Of a stretch of DNA of 42,412 bases, positions 6,650 through 16,015 are shown piece by piece. A program made the translations under genes and the position numbers. The stretch lies in IMG/VR virus record IMGVR_UViG_3300025626_000045, positions 1 to 42,412 of that record; one strand, given 5' to 3'. The notes under the pieces were generated by a model. The model was given only the letters and a program-made list of their open reading frames with translations. It made no database searches and was not told the origin of the DNA. The first letter of the stretch is position 1, and each line of letters begins with the position of its first letter. This DNA comes from a virus.

Positions 6650-7168
6650 ATGGTAATAAGATTATTTGATATTCAAAATAGTAAAGTTGTATTGACGGAG
6701 CATTGTTATGCTTTGCCATTTTTAAAAGGTATTATGATAGAATATCCCGATACACATATGGCTGTGTATCAGTATTTATTTTATATGTCATGTCCTAACC
6801 CTGATTTAAATCCTTTCTTTAACTTACCAGAACATGAGAAAGAGGATATAATTATAGAAGAGATTGAATTAGAAGAATCACCTGAAGACGGGATAATTAT
6901 AAATGCTTTAGAGAAATGCAAAAAGCTTTATGAAACTCCAACTTACAGGGCATATGTAGGTATAAAGTCTATGCTAGATAGATTAGCAAAGTATATGGAA
7001 GTAACTGCAATTGAACATGGCAGGGATGGTAATATAAATGCTATGGTCAATGCTGCTGCTAAATTTGAAAATATAAGGCAGTCATATAAAGGTGCATTTA
7101 CTGATATGAGACAGGAACAGGAAAGTTCAGTACGTGGAGGTGCTGGATTAGCATATGATCAAATATAA
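6650..7168 (+). CDS. Conserved hypothetical protein upstream of terminase
   Basis: The product is 172 residues. The N-terminal third is mixed (LFDIQNSKVVLTEHCYALPF), the centre is acidic, and the C-terminal half is helical with KMLD/LAKYMEV and NAMVNAAAKFENIRQSYKGA. It ends with a Gly-rich tail GGAGLAYDQI. Its size, helical C-terminus and place shortly before the large terminase would fit a small terminase subunit, but I see no helix-turn-helix that would confirm it, so the name stays open. A TAATG junction links it to the next small frame. Confidence 0.68.
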   Translation: MVIRLFDIQNSKVVLTEHCYALPFLKGIMIEYPDTHMAVYQYLFYMSCPNPDLNPFFNLPEHEKEDIIIEEIELEESPEDGIIINALEKCKKLYETPTYRAYVGIKSMLDRLAKYMEVTAIEHGRDGNINAMVNAAAKFENIRQSYKGAFTDMRQEQESSVRGGAGLAYDQI

Positions 7169-7317
7169 TGGATAAAGAGAAAACAAATTGGCATTTCTGT
7201 TATTGGGATGAGCCAGAATTTAATTATAAACCAGTAAAAAAAACTAAACATGGGACAGAAAGTAATACCAGTAGGAAAGAAGTTATTGTTGAAACCAAAA
7301 AAACAAGACGAGTATAG
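7168..7317 (+). CDS. Possible small protein (49 aa) overlapping the GroES-like gene
   Basis: An ATG formed within the preceding stop (TAATG, 7168) opens a 49-codon frame MDKEKTNWHFCYWDEPEFNY and onward, ending at a TAG inside the GroES-like gene. The N-terminal 27 residues look protein-like (aromatic and acidic), whereas the rest is Lys/Thr-rich and overlaps the next gene by 68 bases. It may serve mainly to carry ribosomes to the GroES-like start. Function unknown. Confidence 0.45.
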   Translation: MDKEKTNWHFCYWDEPEFNYKPVKKTKHGTESNTSRKEVIVETKKTRRV

Positions 7318-7525
7318 TAAAGGAGGAATATTTATTCCTGATATGGCTAGAAAAAAAGAGTTTAAAGGTATTGTTATTGGAAAGGGGAATGGTATTGATG
7401 AAATACAAATAGGTGACATGGTTCAATATACTGAGCATTGTTTACCGACTACTATGGAGCATGATGGTTCAGATCATTTGCTTATACAAGAAGGTGACGT
7501 TTTTGCAATTCTTGTAGATGAGTAG
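7250..7525 (+). CDS. GroES-like co-chaperonin (Cpn10 family)
   Basis: The product is a predicted lid for host GroEL, helping fold phage proteins such as the capsid subunit. At 91 residues it is close to bacterial GroES (about 97). Matches to the family include the first strand IPVGKKLLLKPKKQ, the mobile loop with its GroEL-binding hydrophobic tripeptide (GGIFIPD, equivalent to GGIVL in E. coli), FKGIVIGKGNG in place of RGEVLAVGNG, GDMVQY for GD-V-F, and the final strand IQEGDVFAIL for MSESDILAIV. The gene is directly upstream of the terminase, overlapping it by eight bases. T4 gp31 is a known phage analogue. A divergent host-type function remains possible. Confidence 0.87.
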   Translation: MGQKVIPVGKKLLLKPKKQDEYSKGGIFIPDMARKKEFKGIVIGKGNGIDEIQIGDMVQYTEHCLPTTMEHDGSDHLLIQEGDVFAILVDE

Positions 7526-9707
7526 AGTTATACCTACATATAACAATGGAGTTTGGGAAACAACTACATTTGAAGATGATGTATTATTTAAAGAATATCT
7601 ATCTGGTATATTTAAAGAGCCTGGTGAATATGAGTTTAATAAAATAGCTTTAGAGTTTAATAAACAAGCTAGAATATTTAATGATCAAGGATTTTATTGT
7701 AATAAACCATTTAGATCTAAAGATTTTACAGCTTATTGGGAAGACCAAAAGAATAAATGTAGAACAGGAGTCTTATATAAAGATAATGGCAAAGTGTGGT
7801 ATCTTACTAGAGACTATTATATGTGGCTTAATTTTTTACCTATTTTTGATAAAGAAGAAAAACATTATGGTTTTGCTAAAGTAAGGGATGCACAATATCA
7901 TATGGCACTGTATGAAATTATTGCAGAGTTAAATAATCAGCATGTAGCTATACTTAAGAAAAGACAGATAGCTTCATCTTACTTTCATATGGGTAAGATT
8001 ATAAATCAATACTGGTTTGAAGAAGGTTCAATTTGTAAAATTGGTGCATCATTAAAAGATTATATTAATGACAAAGGTTCATGGAAATTTTTAGAAGAGT
8101 ATAAGACTTTTTTAAATGAACATACTGCTTGGTATAGACCAAGTAACCCAGAAAAAGTATTATTGTGGCAACAGCAAATTGAAGTTAAGATAAACAACAG
8201 AAAAACATCAAGAGGCCTTAAATCAAAAATACAAGGAGCATCTTTTGAAAAGAATGCTACTACTGGGGTAGGTGGTCCATGTACATATTTCTTTCATGAG
8301 GAAGCAGGAATTGCAAAAAACATGATGCAGACGTATGAGTATTTGCGTCCTGCAATGTCATCGGGTATGATGACTACTGGTCAATTTATTGCTGCAGGAT
8401 CAGTTGGTGATCTTGAACAATGCGGGCCTTTAAAGGAAATGATATTAAATCCTAATGCAAATGACATATATTCAGTGGAAACTAATTTAATGGATGCTGA
8501 TGGTACTATTGGTATGGCTGGATTGTTTATCCCTGAGCAATGGTCTATGCCTCCTTATATTGACGAGTTTGGTAATTCACTTGTAGAAGAAGCAGTAGAA
8601 GCAATAAAAATAGAAAGGTCTAAATGGAAGAATGAATTAAGCGGTGAACAATTTCAACTTAGAATATCACAAAAGCCTCTAAATATTTCAGAGGCATTTG
8701 CATATAGAAAAGAGTCTATATTTCCACAAGGTATACTAAGTAAGCAACTTAAAAAAATTGAGGAAAAAGAGTATCCTTATGAGTTAATTGAGTTAGACAG
8801 AGATGATACAGGTATAAAAGCTAAACGAACAAGGAAGATACCTATATCTACGTTTCCTGTTAATAAAAAAGAAATAGATAAAACTGGTTCTATAGTAGTT
8901 TGGGAAAGACCAGTAAAAAAGCCTTCGTTTGGAATGTACTATGGCTCTATTGATCCAGTATCAGAAGGTAAGACTACTACTTCAGATTCTTTGTGTAGTA
9001 TTTTCATATATAAAAATGCAGTGGAAGTAACTAGAACTACAGTTTCTGGTGAGGTAGAGCAATTTATAGAAAAGGATAAGATTGTTGCTGCATGGTGTGG
9101 ACGTTTTGATGATATAAATAAAACACATGAAAGATTAGAGATGATCATTGAATGGTATAATGCATGGACAATTGTTGAGAATAACATATCCTTATTTATA
9201 CAGCACATGATTGCAAAAAGAAAGCAACGATATCTTGTTCCTAAACAGCAGATACTTTTTTTAAAAGATCTAGGTTCAAATAAAACAGTATATCAAGAGT
9301 ATGGATGGAAGAATACAGGTACTTTATTTAAAAGTCATCTTATATCATATGCTATAGAGTTTTTAAGAGAAGTAATAGATGAGGATCTTGATGAGAACGG
9401 AAACGTTATGACCAACACATTAGGTATAGAAAGAATACCAGACCCTATGCTATTAAAAGAAATGCTAGCTTATTATCCAGGTTTAAACGTGGATAGATTG
9501 GTAGCCTTTGGTGCATTAGTTGCATTTGTTAGAATTCAACAGTCAAATAGAGGTTATACTAAGAGACGTGAATCAGAGGACAATTCTTTGGTTAATTCAG
9601 AAAAATTCAGTAAATTAAAGTATAGTGGTCCTTTTAGAAATATAGGTCGTAACAAGGCTTTTGGCAGTTCTAAAAAAAGAAGATCTGGATTTAAAAATAT
9701 AAAATAG
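7518..9707 (+). CDS. terL: Terminase large subunit (ATPase and nuclease)
   Basis: This protein drives genome packaging through the portal and cuts the concatemer. It has 729 residues, typical for crAss-like terminases. The ATPase half shows a non-standard P-loop around residues 147-155 (LKKRQIASSY), a Walker B strand YFFHEEA (257-263) and a coupling segment FIAAGSVGD (290-298). The nuclease half has the RNase H-like acidic residues Asp479 (YGSIDPVSEG), Glu554 (TIVENN) and Asp659 (LNVDRLVAFGA). The C-terminus is basic (KKRRSGFKNIK). The P-loop lacks the usual G-K-T/S, but an early Lys pair as in lambda-type deviant Walker A loops is present, so activity is expected. Portal follows after 11 bases. 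Confidence 0.95.
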   Translation: MSRVIPTYNNGVWETTTFEDDVLFKEYLSGIFKEPGEYEFNKIALEFNKQARIFNDQGFYCNKPFRSKDFTAYWEDQKNKCRTGVLYKDNGKVWYLTRDYYMWLNFLPIFDKEEKHYGFAKVRDAQYHMALYEIIAELNNQHVAILKKRQIASSYFHMGKIINQYWFEEGSICKIGASLKDYINDKGSWKFLEEYKTFLNEHTAWYRPSNPEKVLLWQQQIEVKINNRKTSRGLKSKIQGASFEKNATTGVGGPCTYFFHEEAGIAKNMMQTYEYLRPAMSSGMMTTGQFIAAGSVGDLEQCGPLKEMILNPNANDIYSVETNLMDADGTIGMAGLFIPEQWSMPPYIDEFGNSLVEEAVEAIKIERSKWKNELSGEQFQLRISQKPLNISEAFAYRKESIFPQGILSKQLKKIEEKEYPYELIELDRDDTGIKAKRTRKIPISTFPVNKKEIDKTGSIVVWERPVKKPSFGMYYGSIDPVSEGKTTTSDSLCSIFIYKNAVEVTRTTVSGEVEQFIEKDKIVAAWCGRFDDINKTHERLEMIIEWYNAWTIVENNISLFIQHMIAKRKQRYLVPKQQILFLKDLGSNKTVYQEYGWKNTGTLFKSHLISYAIEFLREVIDEDLDENGNVMTNTLGIERIPDPMLLKEMLAYYPGLNVDRLVAFGALVAFVRIQQSNRGYTKRRESEDNSLVNSEKFSKLKYSGPFRNIGRNKAFGSSKKRRSGFKNIK

Positions 9708-9718
9708 ACTAAATTGGT

Positions 9719-12469
9719 ATGAGAGTATTAAATGCAATGCAATTGAAGGGTGGGGCTAAGTCTGATGGTGGACCTACCTTTTCTAGTTTAACACAACCAG
9801 TTCAGTTTTTACCTTATAAAGAGAAAACTGATGATTGGGCTGCTTGGAATCTAGATTGGTTAGAATTACAAGGTATAGAATTCTTAAAGCTTAATTCAAG
9901 GCGTTTGCTAAAAAATTACAAATTAGCAAAAGGAATTATTGACAAAACAGATTATATAGTTGAACCTGACAATGACTATAAAGACTTAATGGATGTTTTA
10001 ACTACAGAGAATGATTCTGCATTAGAGTTAAAGTTTTATCCTATTGTTCCAAATGTAATTAATGTATTAACAGGTGAGTTTGCTAAAAGATACTCTAGAG
10101 TACAGTTTAGAGCAATAGATGATGCATCTTATAATGAAATGCTTGATGCTAAAAAAGTTGAGATTGAAGAATCATTACTGGCTGATGCAGAAGCAAATCT
10201 AATACGCAAGATGATTGACATGGGTATGGATCCTGGATCTGAAGAAGCTCAGCAAAAATTATCACCAGAAGGGTTAAAGTCATTACCTGAGATAGAAGAT
10301 TTCTTCAGTAAGTCTTATAGAAGCATGGTAGAAGAATGGGCATCTCATCAACTTGCAGTAGATGAAGAAAGATTTAAAATGCAAGAGCTTGAAGAAAGAG
10401 GGTTTAGAGATATGCTTATAGCAGATAGAGAATTTTGGCATTTCAGAATGCTAGAAGATGATTATGATGTAGAGCTTTGGAATCCTTTATTAACTTTCTA
10501 TCAGAAGTCTCCTGATCAAAGGTATATAGCTGACTCAAGCTATGTAGGTAAAGTTGATTTAATGACTGTGTCAGACGTTGTAGATAAGTATGGATACTTA
10601 ATGGATAGTAGTCAACTAGAGTCATTACAAAAAATTTATCCAGCTAAATCGGCTCAATATCAAGTAAATGGTTACCAAAATGATGGTGCTTACTATGACG
10701 CTACTAGATCTCACGAGTGGAATACTAATAGTCCAGGTTTAGCATATAGACAGTTTACTAGTAACTACTGGAACGATCCAGCAGGAGGTGGTGATATTCT
10801 TAGTCAAATATTAGATGAGAATGAAGATGTATCTATGTGGGGTGAAGGAGACCTAATGAGAATAGCTACTATATACTGGAAGACTCAAAGGAAGGTTGGT
10901 CACTTAACTAAAATTGAAGAGGATGGTGAGGTAACACAAGAAATTATAGATGAAACATTTAAGAAGACTAAAAAGGCTATATATGATACATCTATATTTA
11001 AACAAAAGAATAAAGAAAACTTATTACAAGGTGAGCACATAGATTGGATATGGATTAATGAAGTATGGGGAGGTGTAAAGATTGGTCCAAATTTACCTGC
11101 AATGTGGAGATCTACAATGGGTGATAACATTAATCCTATATATTTAGGTATTAATAGGACTAAACCTGGAAGACTTCCCTTTCAGTTTAAAGGTGATAAT
11201 TCTTTATATGGTTGTAAATTACCTGTAGAGGGTAGAGTTTTTTCAGATAGAAATACTAGATCTACATCTTTAGTTGATTTAATGAAGGCTTATCAGATTG
11301 GATATAACATGGTCAATAATCAAATTGCAGATATCTTAATAGATGAACTAGGTACTGTAATAATGTTTGATCAGAATGCATTACCACGTCACTCAATGGG
11401 TGAAGATTGGGGTAAAAATAACTATGCTAAAGCATTTGTAGCAATGAAAGATTTTCAAATGCTACCGCTTGATACATCTATAACCAATACTGAAAATGCA
11501 ACTAACTTTAATCATTACCAGACTCTTAATATGGAGCAGACTAATAGATTAATGTCTAGGATCCAACTTGCTAATTATTTTAAACAGCAGTGTTTTGATG
11601 CAATAGGTATAAACCCACAACGTCTTGGAGGGGCTGTATCAGCACAAACGGCTACGGGTGTAGTACAAGCAATGCAGCAATCATATGCACAGACAGAGAT
11701 GTATTTTGTACAGCATTCTGATCATTTAATGCCACGTGTGCATCAGATGAGAACTGATTTAGCTCAATATTACTATAGTACTAATCCAAGTATTAGGTTA
11801 CAGTATATATCTACAGAAGCTGAAAAAGTTAATTTTACTATTAACGGTACAGATTTATTACTTAGAGACTTTAATGTATTTGCTACTACTAAAACTAATC
11901 ATAGGGCAATATTAGAAAATCTAAAACAAATGGCATTAACTAATAATACTACTGGTGCAAGTATATACGAGCTAGGTAATATAGTTAAAGCTACTTCAAT
12001 TGCAGAAGTATCTGACATACTTAAAGACTCTGAAACTAGAATACAAGATCAAAGACAACAAGAAATGCAACAACAACGTCAGATGCAAGAACAGCAACTT
12101 CAATCTAAAGCGCAAGAAGAGCAGCAAAAATTACAAGTTGAAATGTCTGAAAATGAAAAAGATAGAAGAAATGATGTACTGTTAGCTGAAATAAGAGCTG
12201 CTGGATTTGGATCTCAATCTGATATTAATCAGAATCAAGAATCTGATTATCAAGATGCTATGAAGAACATAAGAGAATCTACTCAGTATAGAGAGCAAAT
12301 GAATTTTAAACGCCAGGAAAGTGCAACTAAATTTTCTCAAGAAAATAACAAACTTGCTGTTGAAAGGGAAAAGATTGCAGCCTCTAAACAGATAGCTGAT
12401 ACCAAGCTTCAAATTGCAAGAGAAAATAAAAACAAGTATGATATTAAAAATAATAAGGATAAAAAGTAA
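9719..12469 (+). CDS. Portal protein
   Basis: The portal is a dodecameric ring at the capsid vertex through which DNA enters and leaves. The 916-residue product follows the terminase immediately. Signatures I associate with crAss-like portals include the early LELKFYPIVPNVINVLTGEF, KRYSRVQF, a central NNQIADILIDELGTVI and a C-terminal wing and crown region around GINPQRLGGAVSAQTATGVV. From about residue 775 the sequence is Gln/Glu/Lys-rich (QRQQEMQQQRQMQEQQLQ) and strongly helical, probably the long barrel that projects into the head. The final tail is basic. The next gene is separated by 129 non-coding bases. Confidence 0.92.
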   Translation: MRVLNAMQLKGGAKSDGGPTFSSLTQPVQFLPYKEKTDDWAAWNLDWLELQGIEFLKLNSRRLLKNYKLAKGIIDKTDYIVEPDNDYKDLMDVLTTENDSALELKFYPIVPNVINVLTGEFAKRYSRVQFRAIDDASYNEMLDAKKVEIEESLLADAEANLIRKMIDMGMDPGSEEAQQKLSPEGLKSLPEIEDFFSKSYRSMVEEWASHQLAVDEERFKMQELEERGFRDMLIADREFWHFRMLEDDYDVELWNPLLTFYQKSPDQRYIADSSYVGKVDLMTVSDVVDKYGYLMDSSQLESLQKIYPAKSAQYQVNGYQNDGAYYDATRSHEWNTNSPGLAYRQFTSNYWNDPAGGGDILSQILDENEDVSMWGEGDLMRIATIYWKTQRKVGHLTKIEEDGEVTQEIIDETFKKTKKAIYDTSIFKQKNKENLLQGEHIDWIWINEVWGGVKIGPNLPAMWRSTMGDNINPIYLGINRTKPGRLPFQFKGDNSLYGCKLPVEGRVFSDRNTRSTSLVDLMKAYQIGYNMVNNQIADILIDELGTVIMFDQNALPRHSMGEDWGKNNYAKAFVAMKDFQMLPLDTSITNTENATNFNHYQTLNMEQTNRLMSRIQLANYFKQQCFDAIGINPQRLGGAVSAQTATGVVQAMQQSYAQTEMYFVQHSDHLMPRVHQMRTDLAQYYYSTNPSIRLQYISTEAEKVNFTINGTDLLLRDFNVFATTKTNHRAILENLKQMALTNNTTGASIYELGNIVKATSIAEVSDILKDSETRIQDQRQQEMQQQRQMQEQQLQSKAQEEQQKLQVEMSENEKDRRNDVLLAEIRAAGFGSQSDINQNQESDYQDAMKNIRESTQYREQMNFKRQESATKFSQENNKLAVEREKIAASKQIADTKLQIARENKNKYDIKNNKDKK

Positions 12470-12548
12470 GTGTTAGCTATATATTGCTTAAAAGTTTATT
12501 TTTATTAAAATATTTTAAGTTTAACTTGTTGATTATCTAAACAACATT

Positions 12549-12570
12549 TCTTATATTATATGTATAAGAA
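12549..12570 (+). promoter_or_regulatory. Candidate promoter before scaffold gene
   Basis: In the gap between portal and scaffold (12470-12598) the stretch TTCTTATATTATATGTATAA resembles the TATATTAT core of the element seen at 18235, 19907 and 28521, preceded by pyrimidines. It lies about 30 bases before the scaffold ATG. Capsid and scaffold are needed in large amounts, so a promoter here is sensible; no terminator hairpin was seen ahead of it. Confidence 0.4.
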
Positions 12571-12598
12571 GTATTAATATATTAAAACCAATATAATT

Positions 12599-13903
12599 AT
12601 GAGTACAACAACAGAAACACAACCTGTGAAAAGTAAAGTAGAACAGAATGTAGATATTAATTTAGATGAAATATTTAACGCTGCTCCAAGCGGTGCTGAT
12701 ATGATTCAAGATAATAAGTCTCAACATAAAAATATTTTTTCAGGATTAAATGAAAAAGCAGATATGTCATTTGCTGATCCTGATGATGATGACGCAACTG
12801 ATGTTTTAAGTAAACTAGAAGAAAAAGAAGAAAAAGAGGAAGAAAGTAATGAAAAGTTAGTTGACGATAAAGCAGAGAAAAAAGTTGAAGGAACATCTAT
12901 AGATGAAGTATTTGGTGATGTTAGTGAAGAACAGGAAGAAGAGGTTAAAGAAAAAAGAGGTAGAAAGAGTATATCAGGAATATCTGATGTGTTTTCTAAG
13001 CTTATTAAAGATGATAAGATTGTACCATTTGATGATGAAAAATCATTAGATGACTATAGCGCAAAAGACTGGGAAGAATTAATTGAAGCTAACTTAGAAG
13101 AAAAAGCTAATCAGGTAAGACGTGAAACTCCAAAGCAGTTTTTTGAAAGTCTACCTCAAGAACTCCAGATAGCGGCTCGTTATGTAGCTGATGGTGGAAA
13201 AGACTTAAAAGGTTTATTTACTACATTAGGTCAAGTAGAGGAGACAAAGACTATTGATATTAAAACAGTAAATGGTCAAGAAAGAGTTATAAAAGAATAT
13301 TTAAGTGCTACTGGTTATGGTACTGCTGAGGATATTCAAGAAGAAATAGAAATTTGGAAAGATTTAGGTAAGCTTGAAACTCAAGCTAATAAGTTTAAAC
13401 CAAAATTAGATAAGATGCAAGAGAAGGTTGTTGTACAAAAACTTGAAGAACAAGAGCTTAAAAAGAAACAACAAGAAAATGCATCTCAAGAGTATATGAA
13501 GAATGTGTATGAAACATTAAAAGAAGGTAAGCTAGGGGATATTAAAGTTGATAGAAAGACACAAGCCATGTTATACAATGGTTTAGTTCAACCTAATTAT
13601 CCTTCAGTAAGTGGCCGTAATACTAATTTACTAGGTCACTTATTAGAAAAATATCAGTTTGTTGAGCCAAACTATTCATTGATATCAGAAGCATTATGGT
13701 TACTGCAAGATCCTGAAGGATATAAATCTAGAATAATGGATAAAGGCGCACAAAAGAGTGTTGAAAAAACTGTTAGAAAATTAAAAAGTGAACAGTCAAA
13801 TATAGGTGGTGCATCATTAGGTGTTAATGAGGCAGAGAAAGATAATAGCAGAAGTTCAAAAAGAAAAATTAAAAGACCAAGTAATATATTCAAGCGGATT
13901 TAA
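12599..13903 (+). CDS. Probable capsid scaffolding protein
   Basis: The scaffold organises capsid subunits during procapsid assembly and is later removed. The 434-residue product lies between portal and major capsid genes, the standard position. Its composition is typical: residues about 55-125 are extremely rich in Asp and Glu (LEEKEEKEEESNEK), the centre has long helices (LEEQELKKKQQENASQEYMK), and the C-terminus is basic (SSKRKIKRPSNIFKRI), as in scaffolds that bind the capsid through a basic C-terminal hook. I see no protease motif. Low sequence conservation means the call depends on position and composition. Confidence 0.75.
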   Translation: MSTTTETQPVKSKVEQNVDINLDEIFNAAPSGADMIQDNKSQHKNIFSGLNEKADMSFADPDDDDATDVLSKLEEKEEKEEESNEKLVDDKAEKKVEGTSIDEVFGDVSEEQEEEVKEKRGRKSISGISDVFSKLIKDDKIVPFDDEKSLDDYSAKDWEELIEANLEEKANQVRRETPKQFFESLPQELQIAARYVADGGKDLKGLFTTLGQVEETKTIDIKTVNGQERVIKEYLSATGYGTAEDIQEEIEIWKDLGKLETQANKFKPKLDKMQEKVVVQKLEEQELKKKQQENASQEYMKNVYETLKEGKLGDIKVDRKTQAMLYNGLVQPNYPSVSGRNTNLLGHLLEKYQFVEPNYSLISEALWLLQDPEGYKSRIMDKGAQKSVEKTVRKLKSEQSNIGGASLGVNEAEKDNSRSSKRKIKRPSNIFKRI

Positions 13904-13963
13904 TTAAACAGATTAAATATATAAATTTTAAATTAATTATTAATAACAAAACAATCAAAAATT

Positions 13964-15583
13964 ATGGCAACTCCAGTTTTAAATAATGGGATTTTCCTAC
14001 GTGATACAAGCTATAAAGCTAGTTCACATGTTGATTCTTATCACCTTACTCAAATGCTCGGTAACCCTGAGCCTATGGATATGGGACCAGTTGATTTATG
14101 GGCAATGACTCAGAAGGTAGAAATGCCTTTATATCAAATGGCTTCTTTTGGTGGAAAGAATACTATCATGGTGGATAACGCTAGAGGTGAGTATAAGTGG
14201 CAAACTCCTATTGCACAAGATCTTCCTTATGTTGTAGCTGACATCGAACCAGCTAATGCTAATAAAGGTATAGATGGTACAACATTTAAGATCAAGATTA
14301 ACAAAAGAACTTTTGGACACGGTGACATTATTACTTATGATAAGTATAATGGACTTGAACTTTACATTACAGCTGATGATATTTTACCAGCTGGTGACGG
14401 TTTTATTTACACTGTTCAATTAGTTAACAACAACAATACGGCTATCTTAGATAATAAGTATTTAGCTAAAGGTACTAAGTTCTTCAGAAAAGGTTCTGCA
14501 AGAGGTGAGTACGGAGAAAGATTCTCTGATATTGAAACAGGTTCTGGTTTCCGTGAATTTTACAATTTTGTAGGAGGAGCAGAAGCACACGTACACTATT
14601 CAATTTCTTCAAGAGCAGATTTAATGATCAAAGGCGGTTTAAATGCTGATGGTACTGTACCTGTAACTGAGATTTGGAGAAACTTTAATACAGATCCAAA
14701 CAATCCATCTGTACCTAGTATTGAAGGATTAGTTGCAAGTATGGGTAAGGCGGGTGCTAGAGAGGCATTTGAGAATGGAACTCTTACAAGAACTTTCATT
14801 ACAAATATGGAAGCTGCTCACTTATCTAAAATTGCTACAGATATTGAAACTTACTTGATGTGGGGTAAGGGTGGTAGAATTAAACAAGACGGACCAGATG
14901 ATATTAGATTATCTGTAGGTTTATGGTCACAGTTAGATAACTCTTTCAAAAGAGTATATAACAAGTCATCATTTACTCTTGACATGTTTAAGTCTGAACT
15001 TTACAACTTCTACCAAGGTAAAGTTGAGTTTAAAGGGCCAGATCCACAAAGATCACTTGTTGTACAAACAGGTATTGGAGGTATGCAATTAATCAACAAA
15101 GCAATTGCTGATGAAGTGTATGGTTCAGGTTTAGTTCAAAATGCATCTGATATTGGAGCTGTTAAAGGTTCTGGTATGGATTTAGATTATGGTTTTGCTT
15201 ATACAAGCTTTACTATTCCTTTCTTAGCTAATGTTAAGTTTGTATTGAATCCAGCATTTGATAACTTAAATACAAATGATATTGAGAATCCATTGATTGA
15301 TGGTAGACCTCTAAGTTCATTTAGCTTTATTATATTTGATGTAACTGATGAAGGAAACGACAACATACACTTGTTGAAACTTTCTTGGGATAATCAACTT
15401 AAGTGGTTCTATCAAAATGGTACGATGGATTACATGGGAAGAACTCAAGGGTTTGCTTCTACTGGTCAGTTTAATGGATATAGAGTTTATATGACTCAGA
15501 CGATGCCTGCAATTTGGGTTAAGGATCCAACTAAAGTTCTTAAAATTGTAATGAGAAACCCCGTAACAGGAGGATCATTCTAG
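13964..15583 (+). CDS. Major capsid protein (HK97-fold expected)
   Basis: This should form the icosahedral shell. The 539-residue product follows scaffold and is closed by the strongest kind of terminator, and its codons and Gly/aromatic-rich beta segments look like a highly expressed structural protein (YEWQTPIAQDL-type strands; VVQTGIGGMQLINKAI; MDLDYGFAYTSFTIPFLANV). The segment GRTQGFASTGQFNGYRVYMT then MPAIWVKDPTKVLKIVMRNP is the kind of C-terminal strand set I associate with crAss-like capsid proteins. The HK97 fold cannot be proved by eye; the call relies on order (terminase, portal, scaffold, capsid) and length. Confidence 0.87.
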   Translation: MATPVLNNGIFLRDTSYKASSHVDSYHLTQMLGNPEPMDMGPVDLWAMTQKVEMPLYQMASFGGKNTIMVDNARGEYKWQTPIAQDLPYVVADIEPANANKGIDGTTFKIKINKRTFGHGDIITYDKYNGLELYITADDILPAGDGFIYTVQLVNNNNTAILDNKYLAKGTKFFRKGSARGEYGERFSDIETGSGFREFYNFVGGAEAHVHYSISSRADLMIKGGLNADGTVPVTEIWRNFNTDPNNPSVPSIEGLVASMGKAGAREAFENGTLTRTFITNMEAAHLSKIATDIETYLMWGKGGRIKQDGPDDIRLSVGLWSQLDNSFKRVYNKSSFTLDMFKSELYNFYQGKVEFKGPDPQRSLVVQTGIGGMQLINKAIADEVYGSGLVQNASDIGAVKGSGMDLDYGFAYTSFTIPFLANVKFVLNPAFDNLNTNDIENPLIDGRPLSSFSFIIFDVTDEGNDNIHLLKLSWDNQLKWFYQNGTMDYMGRTQGFASTGQFNGYRVYMTQTMPAIWVKDPTKVLKIVMRNPVTGGSF

Positions 15584-15594
15584 AACAAATGATT

Positions 15595-15629
15595 AAAGGG
15601 GAGGGGTTAATCTTCCTCCCTTTTTTTTT
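15595..15629 (+). terminator. Intrinsic terminator after the capsid gene
   Basis: AAAGGGGAGG (15595-15604) pairs with CCTCCCTTT (15615-15623) with one bulged G, followed by a run of nine T. It lies 12 bases after the capsid stop and would end or attenuate the packaging/capsid transcript. Confidence 0.88.
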
Positions 15630-15649
15630 AATCTTTAAAACAAATAATC

Positions 15650-15898
15650 ATGGGAAAGCCCAAGCAAGTAAATAAATTAAGTCAGAAGTTTGAAAGCGCT
15701 GCATATGAAGGAGCAACAAGAGCTCAAACAGGCAACGCTAGATTATTACATGTAAATGAAGTTATCAGTTGGATCAGAGATCTTGCTGATTCTACTACAT
15801 ATACTGATGAAGCTGCTGCAAAAGCTGATGGATTAGTAAAGGGAGATCTTTATATTCAAACTGGTAATGGAGCAATTAATGTTGTATTGACAACATAG
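15650..15898 (+). CDS. Small virion-associated protein
   Basis: The product is 82 residues. The N-terminus is basic and helical (KQVNKLSQKFESAAYEGATR). The C-terminal half, TTYTDEAAAKADGLVKGDLY followed by IQTGNGAINVVL, matches a short beta pattern recurrent in phage structural proteins ('...AA--AGL--GDLY-T-G----V'). It sits directly after the capsid terminator and may be a capsid decoration or fibre-attachment protein. No more specific role can be read. Confidence 0.68.
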   Translation: MGKPKQVNKLSQKFESAAYEGATRAQTGNARLLHVNEVISWIRDLADSTTYTDEAAAKADGLVKGDLYIQTGNGAINVVLTT

Positions 15899-15910
15899 TC
15901 AAAAGACTTT

Positions 15911-15973
15911 AGCAAGACTTAACATCTTGCTTTAGAAATATTAGTAATAATAGAGTATACATTAAGATGTATA
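15911..15973 (+). promoter_or_regulatory. Two hairpins in the 117-base gap before 16016
   Basis: AGCAAGA (15911-15917) pairs with TCTTGCT (15925-15931) around a seven-base loop, and TATACAT (15956-15962) pairs with ATGTATA (15967-15973) around TAAG. Neither is followed by a strong T run, so classical termination is uncertain. They may be a weak terminator and a processing or control site for the next gene. Confidence 0.45.
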
Positions 15974-16015
15974 ATTTGACTATAGTAATAATTATTAATT
16001 TTTAAAAACCAAAGG

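Noticed and set aside
7956-7990. Terminase inactivated by loss of the P-loop lysine
   Set aside because: An early Lys pair fits a deviant Walker A loop, and all other catalytic motifs are intact in a full-length gene.
12000-12412. Extra frames on both strands over the end of the portal gene
   Set aside because: They arise from the Gln/Lys/Glu-rich repetitive codons of the portal C-terminus and show only low-complexity sequence.
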